NCBI GenBank assembly: GCA_963762435.1
Contig: CAVXLN010000020.1
Location: forward strand, 124,001 to 188,000
Direction of reading: 5' to 3'
Length of the DNA: 64,000 nt
From: JAXDMU01 sp963762435
GTDB taxonomy: Bacteria; Pseudomonadota; Alphaproteobacteria; ATCC43930; CGMCC-115725
The stretch's first letter is position 1; each line of letters opens with the position of its first letter. The position numbers and the translations under genes were made by a program. Below the pieces are notes generated by a model, which ran no database searches, was not told where the DNA came from, and saw nothing but the letters and a program-made list of their open reading frames with translations. Shown piece by piece: positions 34,826 to 42,579 of this stretch.

Positions 34826-35263
34826 ATGTTCAGAACCTTGCCGATCGCATTTTCCTGGCGCGCAGCGGCTGCCCTGGCAGTCTGCCTTCTGGCCTCCGCC
34901 TGCGCCGGCACCACGGCTCCGGCGCCGCCGGCCGCTCCCGCCGCAAGCGCTGAGATCGCCGTCCCCGTCGCGATGAGCCTGGCCCGCCCGCATCTCGAGG
35001 TGCGCGACCTGCCGGCCCTTCATGCGCTGTCGGACCAGCAACTGCTCCAGCGGCTGGGTAAACCCGATTTCACGCGCAAGGAGTCGGATGCCGAGATCTG
35101 GCAATATCGCGGCGACAAATGCGTGCTCGTGGTCTTCCTTTACCCCGATGACGGCGCGCTCAAGGTCGAGCATGCCGCGACGCGCGACCGTACCGCGCTC
35201 AAGACACCGGAAAACAGCTGCACGCCGTTCGGGGCACCGATGACCGCCTCGGCTGGTTTCTGA
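34826..35263 (+). CDS. Predicted lipoprotein of unknown function
   Basis: A 145-residue protein with a lipoprotein signal peptide: LAVCLLASAC places the lipidated Cys at about residue 26. A Pro/Ala-rich linker follows, then a small domain (LHALSDQQLLQRLGKPDFTRKESDAEIWQYRGDKCVLVVFLYP) with two further cysteines (in DKCV and ENSCTPF). The G-K-P-D-F-x-R-x-E...W-Q-Y pattern resembles SmpA/OmlA-like outer-membrane lipoproteins, a weak similarity. It lies 81 bp after the bactofilin gene on the same strand. Confidence 0.75.
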   Translation: MFRTLPIAFSWRAAAALAVCLLASACAGTTAPAPPAAPAASAEIAVPVAMSLARPHLEVRDLPALHALSDQQLLQRLGKPDFTRKESDAEIWQYRGDKCVLVVFLYPDDGALKVEHAATRDRTALKTPENSCTPFGAPMTASAGF

Positions 35264-35274
35264 TCGCGATCCCG

Positions 35275-36291
35275 TCAGCTTATCTTCAGAACCACGCGGA
35301 ACCGAGCCTTGCCGCTCATCATGCGGTCATAGGCGGCCTGCGCTTCCTCGAACGGGTAGATCTCGTTCATCGAGGTCACGTCGTTCAGCTTGCTGAATTG
35401 CAGCGTATCCTCGGAATCGGCGGCGATACCCGAATACCAGCCCTTGACGGCAGCGCGCTTGCCCAGAAGATCGAGCGAGTCGACTGGAAAGGTACCGACC
35501 GCACCAATCACCATCATGGTGCCGTTGGGGCCGAGCCCCGGCACGATGTCGCGCATCGCATCGGCATTGGTGACGGTGGCGATGATCGCCTTGGCGCCGC
35601 CCAGCTTCTGCAAAGCCTCGGCGACATTGCCGGCCGAGCTGTCGATATAGTCATGGGCACCGAGCGAGCGGGCGAGCTCTTCCTTGTCGCGCCCGCGATT
35701 GACCGCGACGGTCCGGAAACCGAGCCGACGCGAGAATTGAATGCCGAGATGGCCGAGGCCGCCCACGCCATGGATTGCGACGAGTTCGCCGGGCGCCGCA
35801 CCGCAATGGCGCAGCGCATTGAAGGTGGTGATGCCGGCGCAGAGCAGGGGTGCTGACTCGACCGCGTCTAGATCGGCTGGCACATGGGCCGCCGCCGAGA
35901 CCTCGGCCAGCATATGGGTGGCATAGCCGCCGTCGCGCGTGAGACCGGTGACCGCCCGGATCGTCTCGCACGCGAATTCGTCACCGCGGCGGCAGCGGGC
36001 ACAATGGCCGCAGGAGCCGCCGAACCAGCCGACGCCGGCGCGTTCGCCGAGCGTCCAGCCCTCGACCCCTGAGCCCACCGCTTCGACCGTGCCGATGACC
36101 TCGTGGCCGGGCACACGCGGATAGGCGATGCCCGGCATATAGCCTTCGACCGTCAGGGAGTCGCTGTGGCAGACGCCGCAGGCATGGATTTTGAGCAGGA
36201 TCTCATGCGGGCCAGGGCTCGGCACTTCGCGCTCGACACGATCGAACTTGCCGCCGGCGCGCGGCACGGCCATCGCGATCATCTTCGTCAT
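35275..36291 (-). CDS. Zinc-dependent alcohol dehydrogenase
   Basis: A 338-residue medium-chain dehydrogenase. Catalytic zinc ligands are in GVCHSD and GHEVIG. The structural zinc loop is GGSCGHCARCRRGDEFAC. The Rossmann dinucleotide-binding motif is GVGGLGHLGIQ, followed by AVNRGRDKEEL, where the absence of the usual acidic residue at the end of strand two and the NRGR sequence suggest NADP preference. Overall it resembles AdhA-type alcohol/aldehyde reductases. It is an isolated minus-strand gene convergent with the lipoprotein gene. Confidence 0.92.
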   Translation of the reverse strand: MTKMIAMAVPRAGGKFDRVEREVPSPGPHEILLKIHACGVCHSDSLTVEGYMPGIAYPRVPGHEVIGTVEAVGSGVEGWTLGERAGVGWFGGSCGHCARCRRGDEFACETIRAVTGLTRDGGYATHMLAEVSAAAHVPADLDAVESAPLLCAGITTFNALRHCGAAPGELVAIHGVGGLGHLGIQFSRRLGFRTVAVNRGRDKEELARSLGAHDYIDSSAGNVAEALQKLGGAKAIIATVTNADAMRDIVPGLGPNGTMMVIGAVGTFPVDSLDLLGKRAAVKGWYSGIAADSEDTLQFSKLNDVTSMNEIYPFEEAQAAYDRMMSGKARFRVVLKIS

Positions 36292-36452
36292 GGCGATTCT
36301 CTCGGAAGGAAGCAGGGAGAAGGTGCGGCGGCTCGTGGCATCTTATCGTTCCGGGACGGACGCCGTCATCACGCGGTGACGACTTAGCTCCTCCTTCGCC
36401 CGCGCCGAGGCAGCCGGACCGTTCCGGCCGGCCGCCCTGGTGGTGCTTGTCG

Positions 36453-37190
36453 CTACTCAGCCGGATGGAGGGCCGGGTGATCGGTACCGACGGCGTGCGT
36501 GTCTTGGGCTTCGAGCAGATGCCGATAGATCAGCCCGCCGATGGCGCCGCCGATCAGCGGCACGATCCAGAACAGCCACAGCTGCTCGATCGCCCAGCTG
36601 CCCTGGAAGAGGGCGACACCCGTGCTGCGCGCCGGATTGACCGAGGTGTTGGTGACCGGGATGCTGACGAGGTGGATGATCGTCAGCGTCAGCCCGATGG
36701 CGAGCGGCGCGAAACCGGCCGGCGCCCTTTTGTCGGTGGCGCCGTGAATGACGATCAGGAAGAAGGCGGTCATCACCAGCTCGCACACGATCGCCGACGA
36801 CATCGAGAAGCCGCCCGGCGAATGCTCGCCATAGCCGTTGGAGGCGAAGCCGGCACTGGCATCGAAGCCCGCCCGGCCGCTGGCGATCACATAAAGCACC
36901 GCCGCCGCGACGACCGCGCCCAGGACCTGCGCCACGATATAGGGGATAACGCTGCCGGCCGGAAAGCGGCCGCCGGCGAAGAGTCCGACCGTCACGGCCG
37001 GGTTGAAATGTCCGCCCGAGATATGACCGACCGCATACGCCATGGTGACGACGGTAAGACCGAATGCCAGTGCTACACCGGCGAAGCCGATGCCCAGCTG
37101 CGGAAAGGCCGCGGCCAGCACGGCACTGCCGCAACCGCCCAGAACCAGCCAAAAGGTGCCGAAGAATTCGGCGCTCAGCTGCCGTGTCAT
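36453..37190 (-). CDS. aqpZ: Aquaporin Z
   Basis: A 245-residue water channel with six membrane segments and both NPA boxes: GHFNPAVT in the first half and SVNPARSTG in the second. The start region TRQLSAEFFGTFWLVLGGCGSAVLAA is typical of AqpZ. The C-terminus extends about 15 residues beyond the last helix. The start at 37190 has GAGGGGG four bases upstream and is preferred over 37232. It follows nth on the same strand with 116 bp between. Confidence 0.95.
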   Translation of the reverse strand: MTRQLSAEFFGTFWLVLGGCGSAVLAAAFPQLGIGFAGVALAFGLTVVTMAYAVGHISGGHFNPAVTVGLFAGGRFPAGSVIPYIVAQVLGAVVAAAVLYVIASGRAGFDASAGFASNGYGEHSPGGFSMSSAIVCELVMTAFFLIVIHGATDKRAPAGFAPLAIGLTLTIIHLVSIPVTNTSVNPARSTGVALFQGSWAIEQLWLFWIVPLIGGAIGGLIYRHLLEAQDTHAVGTDHPALHPAE

Positions 37191-37306
37191 GATCCCCCTC
37201 CCATAAGCTTCAAGTAGGGCCGTTGAGCGCAAGCATACGCCTTTTCAGCAACAAAATCGCGTCAAAGGCGGCTTTTTCGAGGCCAATCAATCAAAAGGCT
37301 GAGGCG

Positions 37307-37978
37307 TCAGAGGGGCGTGGTCTTGCCCGGAAAACGGCAGATCTCGCGCACGACGCAGGTCGGGCAGTCGGGCTTGCGCGCCTTGCAGACATAGCGGCCA
37401 TGGAGGATGAGGCGATGATGGACCGTCATCAGCCACTGCGTCGGCACGATGGCAGCCAGCCCGTCCTCGACCTGACGCGGCGTCTTGCCGGGGGCGAGGC
37501 CGGTCCGGTTGGCGACGCGGAAGATATGGGTGTCGACCGCGATGGTCGGCTCGCCGAACGCGACATTGAGCACGACATTGGCCGTCTTACGGCCGACGCC
37601 GGGCAGCGCCTCGAGTGCTTCCCGATCGCGCGGCACCTCGCCGCCATGGCGTTCGACCAGCAGGGCCGATAGGGCGGCCACGTTCTTCGCCTTGGTATTG
37701 AAAAGGCCGATCGTCTTGATGAAGAGCCGGATGCCGGCCTCGCCGAGGGCGGCCATTTTCGCGGGCGTGTCGGCGGCCGCAAACAGCCCCTTGGTCGCCT
37801 TGTTGACGCCGGCGTCGGTCGCCTGCGCGCTCAGCACGACCGCGACCAGCAGCGTAAACGGACTCTCATACTCGAGCTCGGTCGCCGGTGCCGGAATGCT
37901 CTCGGCCAGCAGCGCGAAGAAGCGCTCGATCTCGGCCTTCGTCGGCTTCTTGGCGGCTTTCGGCAGGGGCTTGTTCAT
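37307..37978 (-). CDS. nth: Endonuclease III (base-excision repair glycosylase/AP lyase)
   Basis: A 223-residue HhH-GPD DNA glycosylase that removes oxidised pyrimidines. The helix-hairpin-helix motif and catalytic Lys are in LPGVGRKTANVVLN; the catalytic Asp is in VDTHIFRVANR. The C-terminal four-Cys iron-sulfur cluster is complete (C-x6-C-x2-C-x5-C, in CKARKPDCPTCVVREIC). A short Lys-rich N-terminal extension (MNKPLPKAAKKPTKAE) is common in the family. Upstream lies the AT-rich gap at 37979-38240. Confidence 0.96.
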   Translation of the reverse strand: MNKPLPKAAKKPTKAEIERFFALLAESIPAPATELEYESPFTLLVAVVLSAQATDAGVNKATKGLFAAADTPAKMAALGEAGIRLFIKTIGLFNTKAKNVAALSALLVERHGGEVPRDREALEALPGVGRKTANVVLNVAFGEPTIAVDTHIFRVANRTGLAPGKTPRQVEDGLAAIVPTQWLMTVHHRLILHGRYVCKARKPDCPTCVVREICRFPGKTTPL

Positions 37979-38240
37979 CGGCCCGTTCTAGACGGATTCG
38001 GCGGGCGCATCCACCGCCGCCAATTTGTCGAAAGAATTCATAAAAATTGATTGTTTTCGTAGAGCAATTCTTCTTCATCCCGGAGAATGGCTGCGCTATG
38101 TAAGTCATCGTCAAATAATATAAGACGAATTTTATAGAACATTGTATCCGTTTTTCTAAAATCATCGAGATTTTTCTCGGACGCAACTCGATCTTAGACG
38201 TTCAAAGAGCGGCGCAGAATTGCGCGAAGGAACTTTGTAA
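37979..38240. other. AT-rich divergent intergenic region
   Basis: About 260 bp between divergent nth and the first DUF1223 gene, strikingly richer in A/T than its surroundings, especially 38030-38180 with runs such as CATAAAAATTG and AAATAATATAAG. No gene is seen. It should contain the two promoters. The base composition could also mark a past insertion, but no element ends were found. Confidence 0.55.
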
Positions 38241-38927
38241 ATGAAGACAGCTTCGCCACTGATAGTATTGACTGCAGTTCTCTCCGCCGCCATCGGGCTT
38301 TTCTTAGTCGGCGCCGCCGATGCGTCGCCGGCACGGCCGGTGCTGGTCGAGCTCTTCACGTCGGAAGGCTGCCCGTCCTGCCCGCCGGCCGACGCGCTGC
38401 TGGGGCAGATCGCGAAGCAGCCTGGTGTCGTGGCGCTCGCCTGGCATGTCGATTACATGGACAGCCCCGGCCGCAAGGACCACTACTCGATCCACAGCGC
38501 CGACGAGCGCCAGATCGATTATTCCGAACGCTTCAAGCTCGGCATGGTCTACACGCCGCAGCTCGTGGTCGATGGCAGCAGCGAGACGATCGGCTCCGAT
38601 GCCGGTGCCGCCGCGCGCCTGATCCAGGCCGCCGCGATCCGCCCGTCCAAGGGGCCGGAGCTCAATTATGCGAGCCGGCCGGACGGGACCGCCTCGGTCT
38701 CGCTCGGTTCGGGCGCCGGGGCCGGAACCGTCTGGCTCGTCGCCTACGATCCCGCCGGCACGCCGCCGGGTGCGGCCCAAGTCGTGCGCAAGGCGACTCG
38801 GCTTGGCGCCTGGCATGGTAAAGCGCTCGATTTCGCGTTGCCGAAGAAGACCGCGAGTGCCGAGGTCGTGTTCGTGCAGCCCGACGGACCCGGCCCGATG
38901 CTGGCGACCCTGGCGCTCGACCGCTAA
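38241..38927 (+). CDS. DUF1223 thioredoxin-like exported protein, copy 1
   Basis: A 228-residue protein with a signal peptide (about 1-28, ending GAADASPAR) and a thioredoxin-fold DUF1223 domain. It has FTSEGCPSCPPAD with a CxxC pair, VVALAWHVDYMDS, the cis-Pro-type segment YTPQLVVDG and a C-terminal all-beta part (VWLVAYDP ... AEVVFVQPDGPGPMLATLALDR). The family is predicted secreted and redox-active, but its substrate is not established. It is 77 bp before its paralogue on the same strand. Confidence 0.88.
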   Translation: MKTASPLIVLTAVLSAAIGLFLVGAADASPARPVLVELFTSEGCPSCPPADALLGQIAKQPGVVALAWHVDYMDSPGRKDHYSIHSADERQIDYSERFKLGMVYTPQLVVDGSSETIGSDAGAAARLIQAAAIRPSKGPELNYASRPDGTASVSLGSGAGAGTVWLVAYDPAGTPPGAAQVVRKATRLGAWHGKALDFALPKKTASAEVVFVQPDGPGPMLATLALDR

Positions 38928-39004
38928 GGCGTTTCACTTTTTCGTCACTTGAACGTGACGCGAGATGACTTGCCTCTTCATGCGCCTGGTGGTTTCGTCC
39001 TCGC

Positions 39005-39721
39005 ATGATGACGCCTGTAAAATCTCTTCTCGTCGGCTGCGCCCTTGTCGCAGCCGGACTCTTTCCGATCGCGGGGCATGCCGCGTCCGATCGGCCGATC
39101 GTGGTCGAGCTCTTCACCTCGCAAGGCTGCAGCTCCTGCCCGCCGGCCGATGAGCTCTTGGGCGAGCTGGCCAAGCAGCCGGGCGTGCTGGCGCTCGCTT
39201 GGCATGTCGACTATTGGGACGGGCTCGGCTGGAAGGACCAGTTCTCCAATCACGAATGGACCAATCGGCAATATGACTATGCCGAGCGGCTGGGCTCGGG
39301 CGGCCAGGTCTATACGCCGCAGCTCGTCATCGACGGCGACAGCGAGGCGGTCGGGTCGGACGGGCCCGAGGCGGCTCGGCTCATCAACGCTGCCAACCGG
39401 CGCGCTGTGCAGGGACCCCCGCTCACGGTCGGCCACCGCGCCGACGGGACGGAAGCGATCAGCGTCGGCGCCGGCAAGGGGGCGGGTCAGGTGTGGCTCG
39501 TCGCCTACGATGCGCATCATGTGACATCCATCGGCCGCGGCGAGAATTCGGGGCGGTCGCTCACCGAATATCAGGTCGTGCGCAACGCTGTGACGCTCGG
39601 CACGTGGCAGGGAGCACCCCTCGAGCTCGCCCTTCCGGCAAAATCCGCCGAGTCGGAGGTGGTGTTTATCGAGCCGGACGCGCCGGGCCCCATTCTCGCC
39701 GCCCTCAAGCTCGACCGCTAA
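39005..39721 (+). CDS. DUF1223 thioredoxin-like exported protein, copy 2
   Basis: A 238-residue paralogue of the preceding gene. It has a signal peptide (ending GHAASD near residue 28), the CxxC pair in FTSQGCSSCPPADELL, LALAWHVDYWDGLGWKDQFS, YTPQLVIDGDSE and the same C-terminal beta region ending GPILAALKLDR. It carries an extra loop (HHVTSIGRGENSGRS) absent from copy 1. Tandem duplication is clear. The ccm cluster starts 71 bp downstream; a shared role in periplasmic thiol chemistry is only suggested by position. ATGATG allows a start at 39005 or 39008. Confidence 0.88.
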   Translation: MMTPVKSLLVGCALVAAGLFPIAGHAASDRPIVVELFTSQGCSSCPPADELLGELAKQPGVLALAWHVDYWDGLGWKDQFSNHEWTNRQYDYAERLGSGGQVYTPQLVIDGDSEAVGSDGPEAARLINAANRRAVQGPPLTVGHRADGTEAISVGAGKGAGQVWLVAYDAHHVTSIGRGENSGRSLTEYQVVRNAVTLGTWQGAPLELALPAKSAESEVVFIEPDAPGPILAALKLDR

Positions 39722-39734
39722 ACGCTTGATTTGC

Positions 39735-39759
39735 CGCCGTCCGGATCGCGCGGCGTTTT
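39735..39759 (+). terminator. Weak terminator-like hairpin
   Basis: CGCCG (39735-39739) and CGGCG (39751-39755) can pair across an 11-base loop, followed directly by TTTT (39756-39759). The stem is only 5 bp. It would separate the DUF1223 transcript from ccmA. Confidence 0.35.
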
Positions 39760-39792
39760 ACAAGTGATGCCAGGGAATGCTATCCCGCCCTC

Positions 39793-40467
39793 ATGATTGC
39801 GGATCTATCCGGACATTTCGCCGGCATTGGTCTTGCCGGCCGGCGCGGTGAGCGGAATCTTTTCGCCAGCCTTGATTTTACCCTGGCGCCCGGGGCGGCA
39901 CTCCTGCTCGCCGGCCCCAATGGCAGCGGCAAATCGAGCCTGCTGCGACTCATGGCCGGATTCGGTCGGCCGCTGGCGGGGCGTTTCACCTGGAACGGTG
40001 CGGATATCGCCGGCGATGTCGAGGCGCATCGCGCACGCCTCCACTATGTCGGTCATCTCGACGGGCTGAAGCCGGCGCTCACGGTGGCCGAGACACTGGA
40101 ATTCTGGATCAAGCTCGCAGGCAGGGGCCAGGCCGGCGCCGAGGCGCTGGTAGCACTCGGGCTGGCGCCGATCGCATCGCTGCCGTGCCGGTTCCTCTCT
40201 TCCGGGCAGCGGCGGCGTCTGGCGCTTGCGCGGCTGGCGGCCTGGCCGGCGCCGCTCTGGCTGCTCGACGAGCCGGCTGTCGGGCTCGACCGCGACGCCC
40301 TCAGCGCCCTCGGTCAGCTCATCGCCAAGCATCGGCGTCGGGGCGGCATCGTCATTCTCTCGACCCATCAGGGCATCGAGCTTGAGGGTGCCGACACTTT
40401 GCGGCTGACCGATTTCCCGCCGGCCAAGCCGGCGTTCGGAGCCTCTGATCCGGCGCTCGACTGGTGA
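39793..40467 (+). CDS. ccmA: Haem exporter ATPase CcmA
   Basis: A 224-residue ABC ATPase of cytochrome c maturation. Walker A is GPNGSGKSS, the signature LSSGQRRRLALARL, Walker B PLWLLDEPAVGLD and the H-loop STHQG. Together with CcmB, CcmC and CcmD it drives release of haem-loaded CcmE. It starts the nine-gene ccm cluster and overlaps ccmB by 4 bases. The length is normal. Confidence 0.95.
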   Translation: MIADLSGHFAGIGLAGRRGERNLFASLDFTLAPGAALLLAGPNGSGKSSLLRLMAGFGRPLAGRFTWNGADIAGDVEAHRARLHYVGHLDGLKPALTVAETLEFWIKLAGRGQAGAEALVALGLAPIASLPCRFLSSGQRRRLALARLAAWPAPLWLLDEPAVGLDRDALSALGQLIAKHRRRGGIVILSTHQGIELEGADTLRLTDFPPAKPAFGASDPALDW

Positions 40468-41132
40468 TGCGGTCCTTCTGGGCGATCATCCGGCGCGATC
40501 TGCGCCTGGCCTTCCGCCAAGGGGGAGACGGCGCCATGGCCGTCATGTTCTTCGTGCTGGCGGCGATCCTGTTCCCGTTCGGCATTGGGCCGGAGCCGGA
40601 GCTTTTGGCGCGCACGGCGGCCGGCATCATCTGGGTGACGGCGCTCTTGGCGACGCTCCTGGCGCTCGACCGGATGTTCCTGGCCGATTGGGAAGATGGC
40701 ACGCTCGAGCTGATCCGCCTCTCGCCCTTGCCGCTCGAGCTTGCCGTGCTGGCGAAATGCCTGTCGCACTGGCTGGTCGCCGGCGTGCCGGTGCTGCTGG
40801 CGACGCCGATCGTGGCGCTGCTCCTGCGGCTCGAGCCCGACAGCCTGCCGCGATTGATCGGTGCCATGGCGATCGGCACGCCGATTCTCAGCCTCCTGGG
40901 CTCGGTCGGTGCCGCCCTCACGCTGGGTGCCCGACGCGGCGGCGTGCTGATTTCGCTGCTCGTCTTGCCGCTCGAAATCCCGGTGCTGATCTTTGGTGTG
41001 GGTGCCGCCGATGCCGCGATCATGCATGAGGCGGGCTCGGCCCAACTCTATATTCTGGGCGCTCTATTAGCAGCGGCCCTGCCGCTGTGCCCATTGGCCG
41101 CGGCGGCGGCTTTGCGCCAGGCTCTCGAATGA
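40464..41132 (+). CDS. ccmB: Haem exporter permease CcmB
   Basis: A 222-residue inner-membrane protein with six predicted membrane segments. Typical features are IIRRDLRLAFRQGGDGAMAVMFFVLAAILFPFGIGPE at the start and the DRMFLADWEDGTLELIRLSPLPLE loop. It partners CcmA. It is translationally coupled to ccmA through a 4-base overlap and is followed by a 46-bp AT-rich gap before ccmC. Confidence 0.95.
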   Translation: MMRSFWAIIRRDLRLAFRQGGDGAMAVMFFVLAAILFPFGIGPEPELLARTAAGIIWVTALLATLLALDRMFLADWEDGTLELIRLSPLPLELAVLAKCLSHWLVAGVPVLLATPIVALLLRLEPDSLPRLIGAMAIGTPILSLLGSVGAALTLGARRGGVLISLLVLPLEIPVLIFGVGAADAAIMHEAGSAQLYILGALLAAALPLCPLAAAAALRQALE

Positions 41133-41178
41133 GTCATATATTTTGTGTATCTGAAGCGCGAAAGGGCACCGATACCGT

Positions 41179-41931
41179 ATGCACCGCTTCGCCAACCCCG
41201 CCCGCTTCATGCGGATCAGCACCGTCATCCTGCCTTGGCTGGGCGCCGTCACGGCCGTCTGCCTCGCGGTGGGGCTGGTGCTGGGCTTCCGCGCGCCGCC
41301 GGATTACCAGCAGGGCGACACGGTGCGGATCATGTTCATCCATGTGCCGGCCGCCTGGATGTCGCTCTATGTCTATACCATCCTCGCCGTCGCAAGCGGT
41401 GCTGCCCTCGTCTGGCGCCATCCGCTCGCCGAGATCGCAGCGCAGGAGGCAGCCCCGCTCGGCGCCGGCTTCACGGCGCTCTGCCTGATCTCGGGCTCGC
41501 TCTGGGGGGCGCCGACCTGGGGCACCTGGTGGGTCTGGGATGCACGGCTGACCTCCGAGCTGGTGCTGTTCTTCCTTTATCTGGGCTATATGGCACTCGG
41601 GCGCGCCTTCGACGACCCGGTGCGCGGCAGCCGTGCCGCCTCGGTGCTGGCGCTGGTCGGCTGGGTCAATGTGCCGATCATCAAATTCTCGGTCGATTGG
41701 TGGAACTCGCTGCATCAGCCGGCCAGCGTGCTCAGGCTCGGCGGCTCGACCATCGATCCATCGATCCTCTGGCCGCTGCTGGTGATGGCGGTGGCGTTCA
41801 CGCTGCTTTTCATGTGGCTGCTCGTCCTGCGCATGCGGGCCGCCCTCATGGAAAGCAAGATCCGGGCACTCATGCGGATCGAGGCGGAGACGGCCGCCTC
41901 ATCCTACGGCTTCGCGCGGCAGGGTGGCTGA
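41179..41931 (+). CDS. ccmC: Haem-handling protein CcmC
   Basis: A 250-residue six-pass membrane protein. It has the tryptophan-rich WWD-type motif in WGAPTWGTWWVWDARLTSELVLFFLY, with conserved periplasmic histidines in IMFIHVPAAWMS and WWNSLHQPAS. It attaches haem to CcmE. No good Shine-Dalgarno precedes the ATG at 41179 (AAAGGG is about 13 bases away); an ATG at 41212 is the alternative. Its end overlaps the start of ccmD. Confidence 0.95.
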   Translation: MHRFANPARFMRISTVILPWLGAVTAVCLAVGLVLGFRAPPDYQQGDTVRIMFIHVPAAWMSLYVYTILAVASGAALVWRHPLAEIAAQEAAPLGAGFTALCLISGSLWGAPTWGTWWVWDARLTSELVLFFLYLGYMALGRAFDDPVRGSRAASVLALVGWVNVPIIKFSVDWWNSLHQPASVLRLGGSTIDPSILWPLLVMAVAFTLLFMWLLVLRMRAALMESKIRALMRIEAETAASSYGFARQGG

Positions 41932-42088
41932 GTTGGCCGAGTTCCTTGCCATGGGCGGTTATGGATTCTATGTCTGGCCGGCCTATGGCGCCGCTTTCAT
42001 TATAATCGGGTACTTCACGGTGACCGCGATCATGCGCTACCGCTCGGCCCAGCGCCGGCTCGGCGAGCTTCAGGCGAAAAGCCGATGA
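41924..42088 (+). CDS. ccmD: Haem exporter small subunit CcmD
   Basis: A 54-residue single-pass membrane protein read from GTG at 41924: VAELAEFLAMGGYGFYVWPAYG is followed by a hydrophobic helix (AAFIIIGYFTVTAIM) and a basic tail (RYRSAQRRLGELQAKSR). The GGYGFYVWPAYG signature is the CcmD hallmark. It overlaps ccmC by 8 bases and ccmE by 4. It stabilises the CcmABC-CcmE assembly. Confidence 0.9.
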   Translation: MAELAEFLAMGGYGFYVWPAYGAAFIIIGYFTVTAIMRYRSAQRRLGELQAKSR

Positions 42089-42579
42089 CCCGCAAGCAAA
42101 GGCGCCTGATCCTGGTGCTCTCGGGCATGGCCAGCCTCGGCGTCGCCGCCTTCCTGGTGCTGAACGCCTTCAACGACAATCTGGTCTTCTTCTACAGCCC
42201 GTCCGATCTCGCGGCGAAACATCCGCCGGCCGGCCGCACCATGCGCATCGGCGGCCTCGTCGAGGACAAGTCCGTGGTCAAGAGCGACGGCGGCAAGGAG
42301 ATCACCTTCAAGGTCACCGACGGCGCCCGTGATCTGCCGGTCGTCTATGTCGGCGTGCCGCCCAGCCTGTTCCGCGAAGGGCAGGGGGTGGTGGCGGAAG
42401 GCAAGCTCGATGGCGACGGGGTCTTCCGGGCGGCCACCATCCTCGCCAAGCATGACGAACGCTACATGCCGCCCGAAGTGGCCGAGGCCTTGAAGAAATC
42501 CGGCCAGTGGCGCGGTGATCCGGCGGCAGCGGCCGCAGCACTCCCGGCACAGGTCGGGCAGGCGGCCAAGACCGAATGA
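42085..42579 (+). CDS. ccmE: Haem chaperone CcmE
   Basis: A 164-residue protein with an N-terminal membrane anchor (about 8-28) and a periplasmic OB-fold domain. The haem is carried covalently by the His of LAKHDERYMPPE (about residue 124), with the conserved Tyr four residues later. Both are present. A Lys/Ala-rich tail of about 30 residues follows. It starts in the ccmD stop and ends in the ccmF start. Confidence 0.96.
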   Translation: MTRKQRRLILVLSGMASLGVAAFLVLNAFNDNLVFFYSPSDLAAKHPPAGRTMRIGGLVEDKSVVKSDGGKEITFKVTDGARDLPVVYVGVPPSLFREGQGVVAEGKLDGDGVFRAATILAKHDERYMPPEVAEALKKSGQWRGDPAAAAAALPAQVGQAAKTE

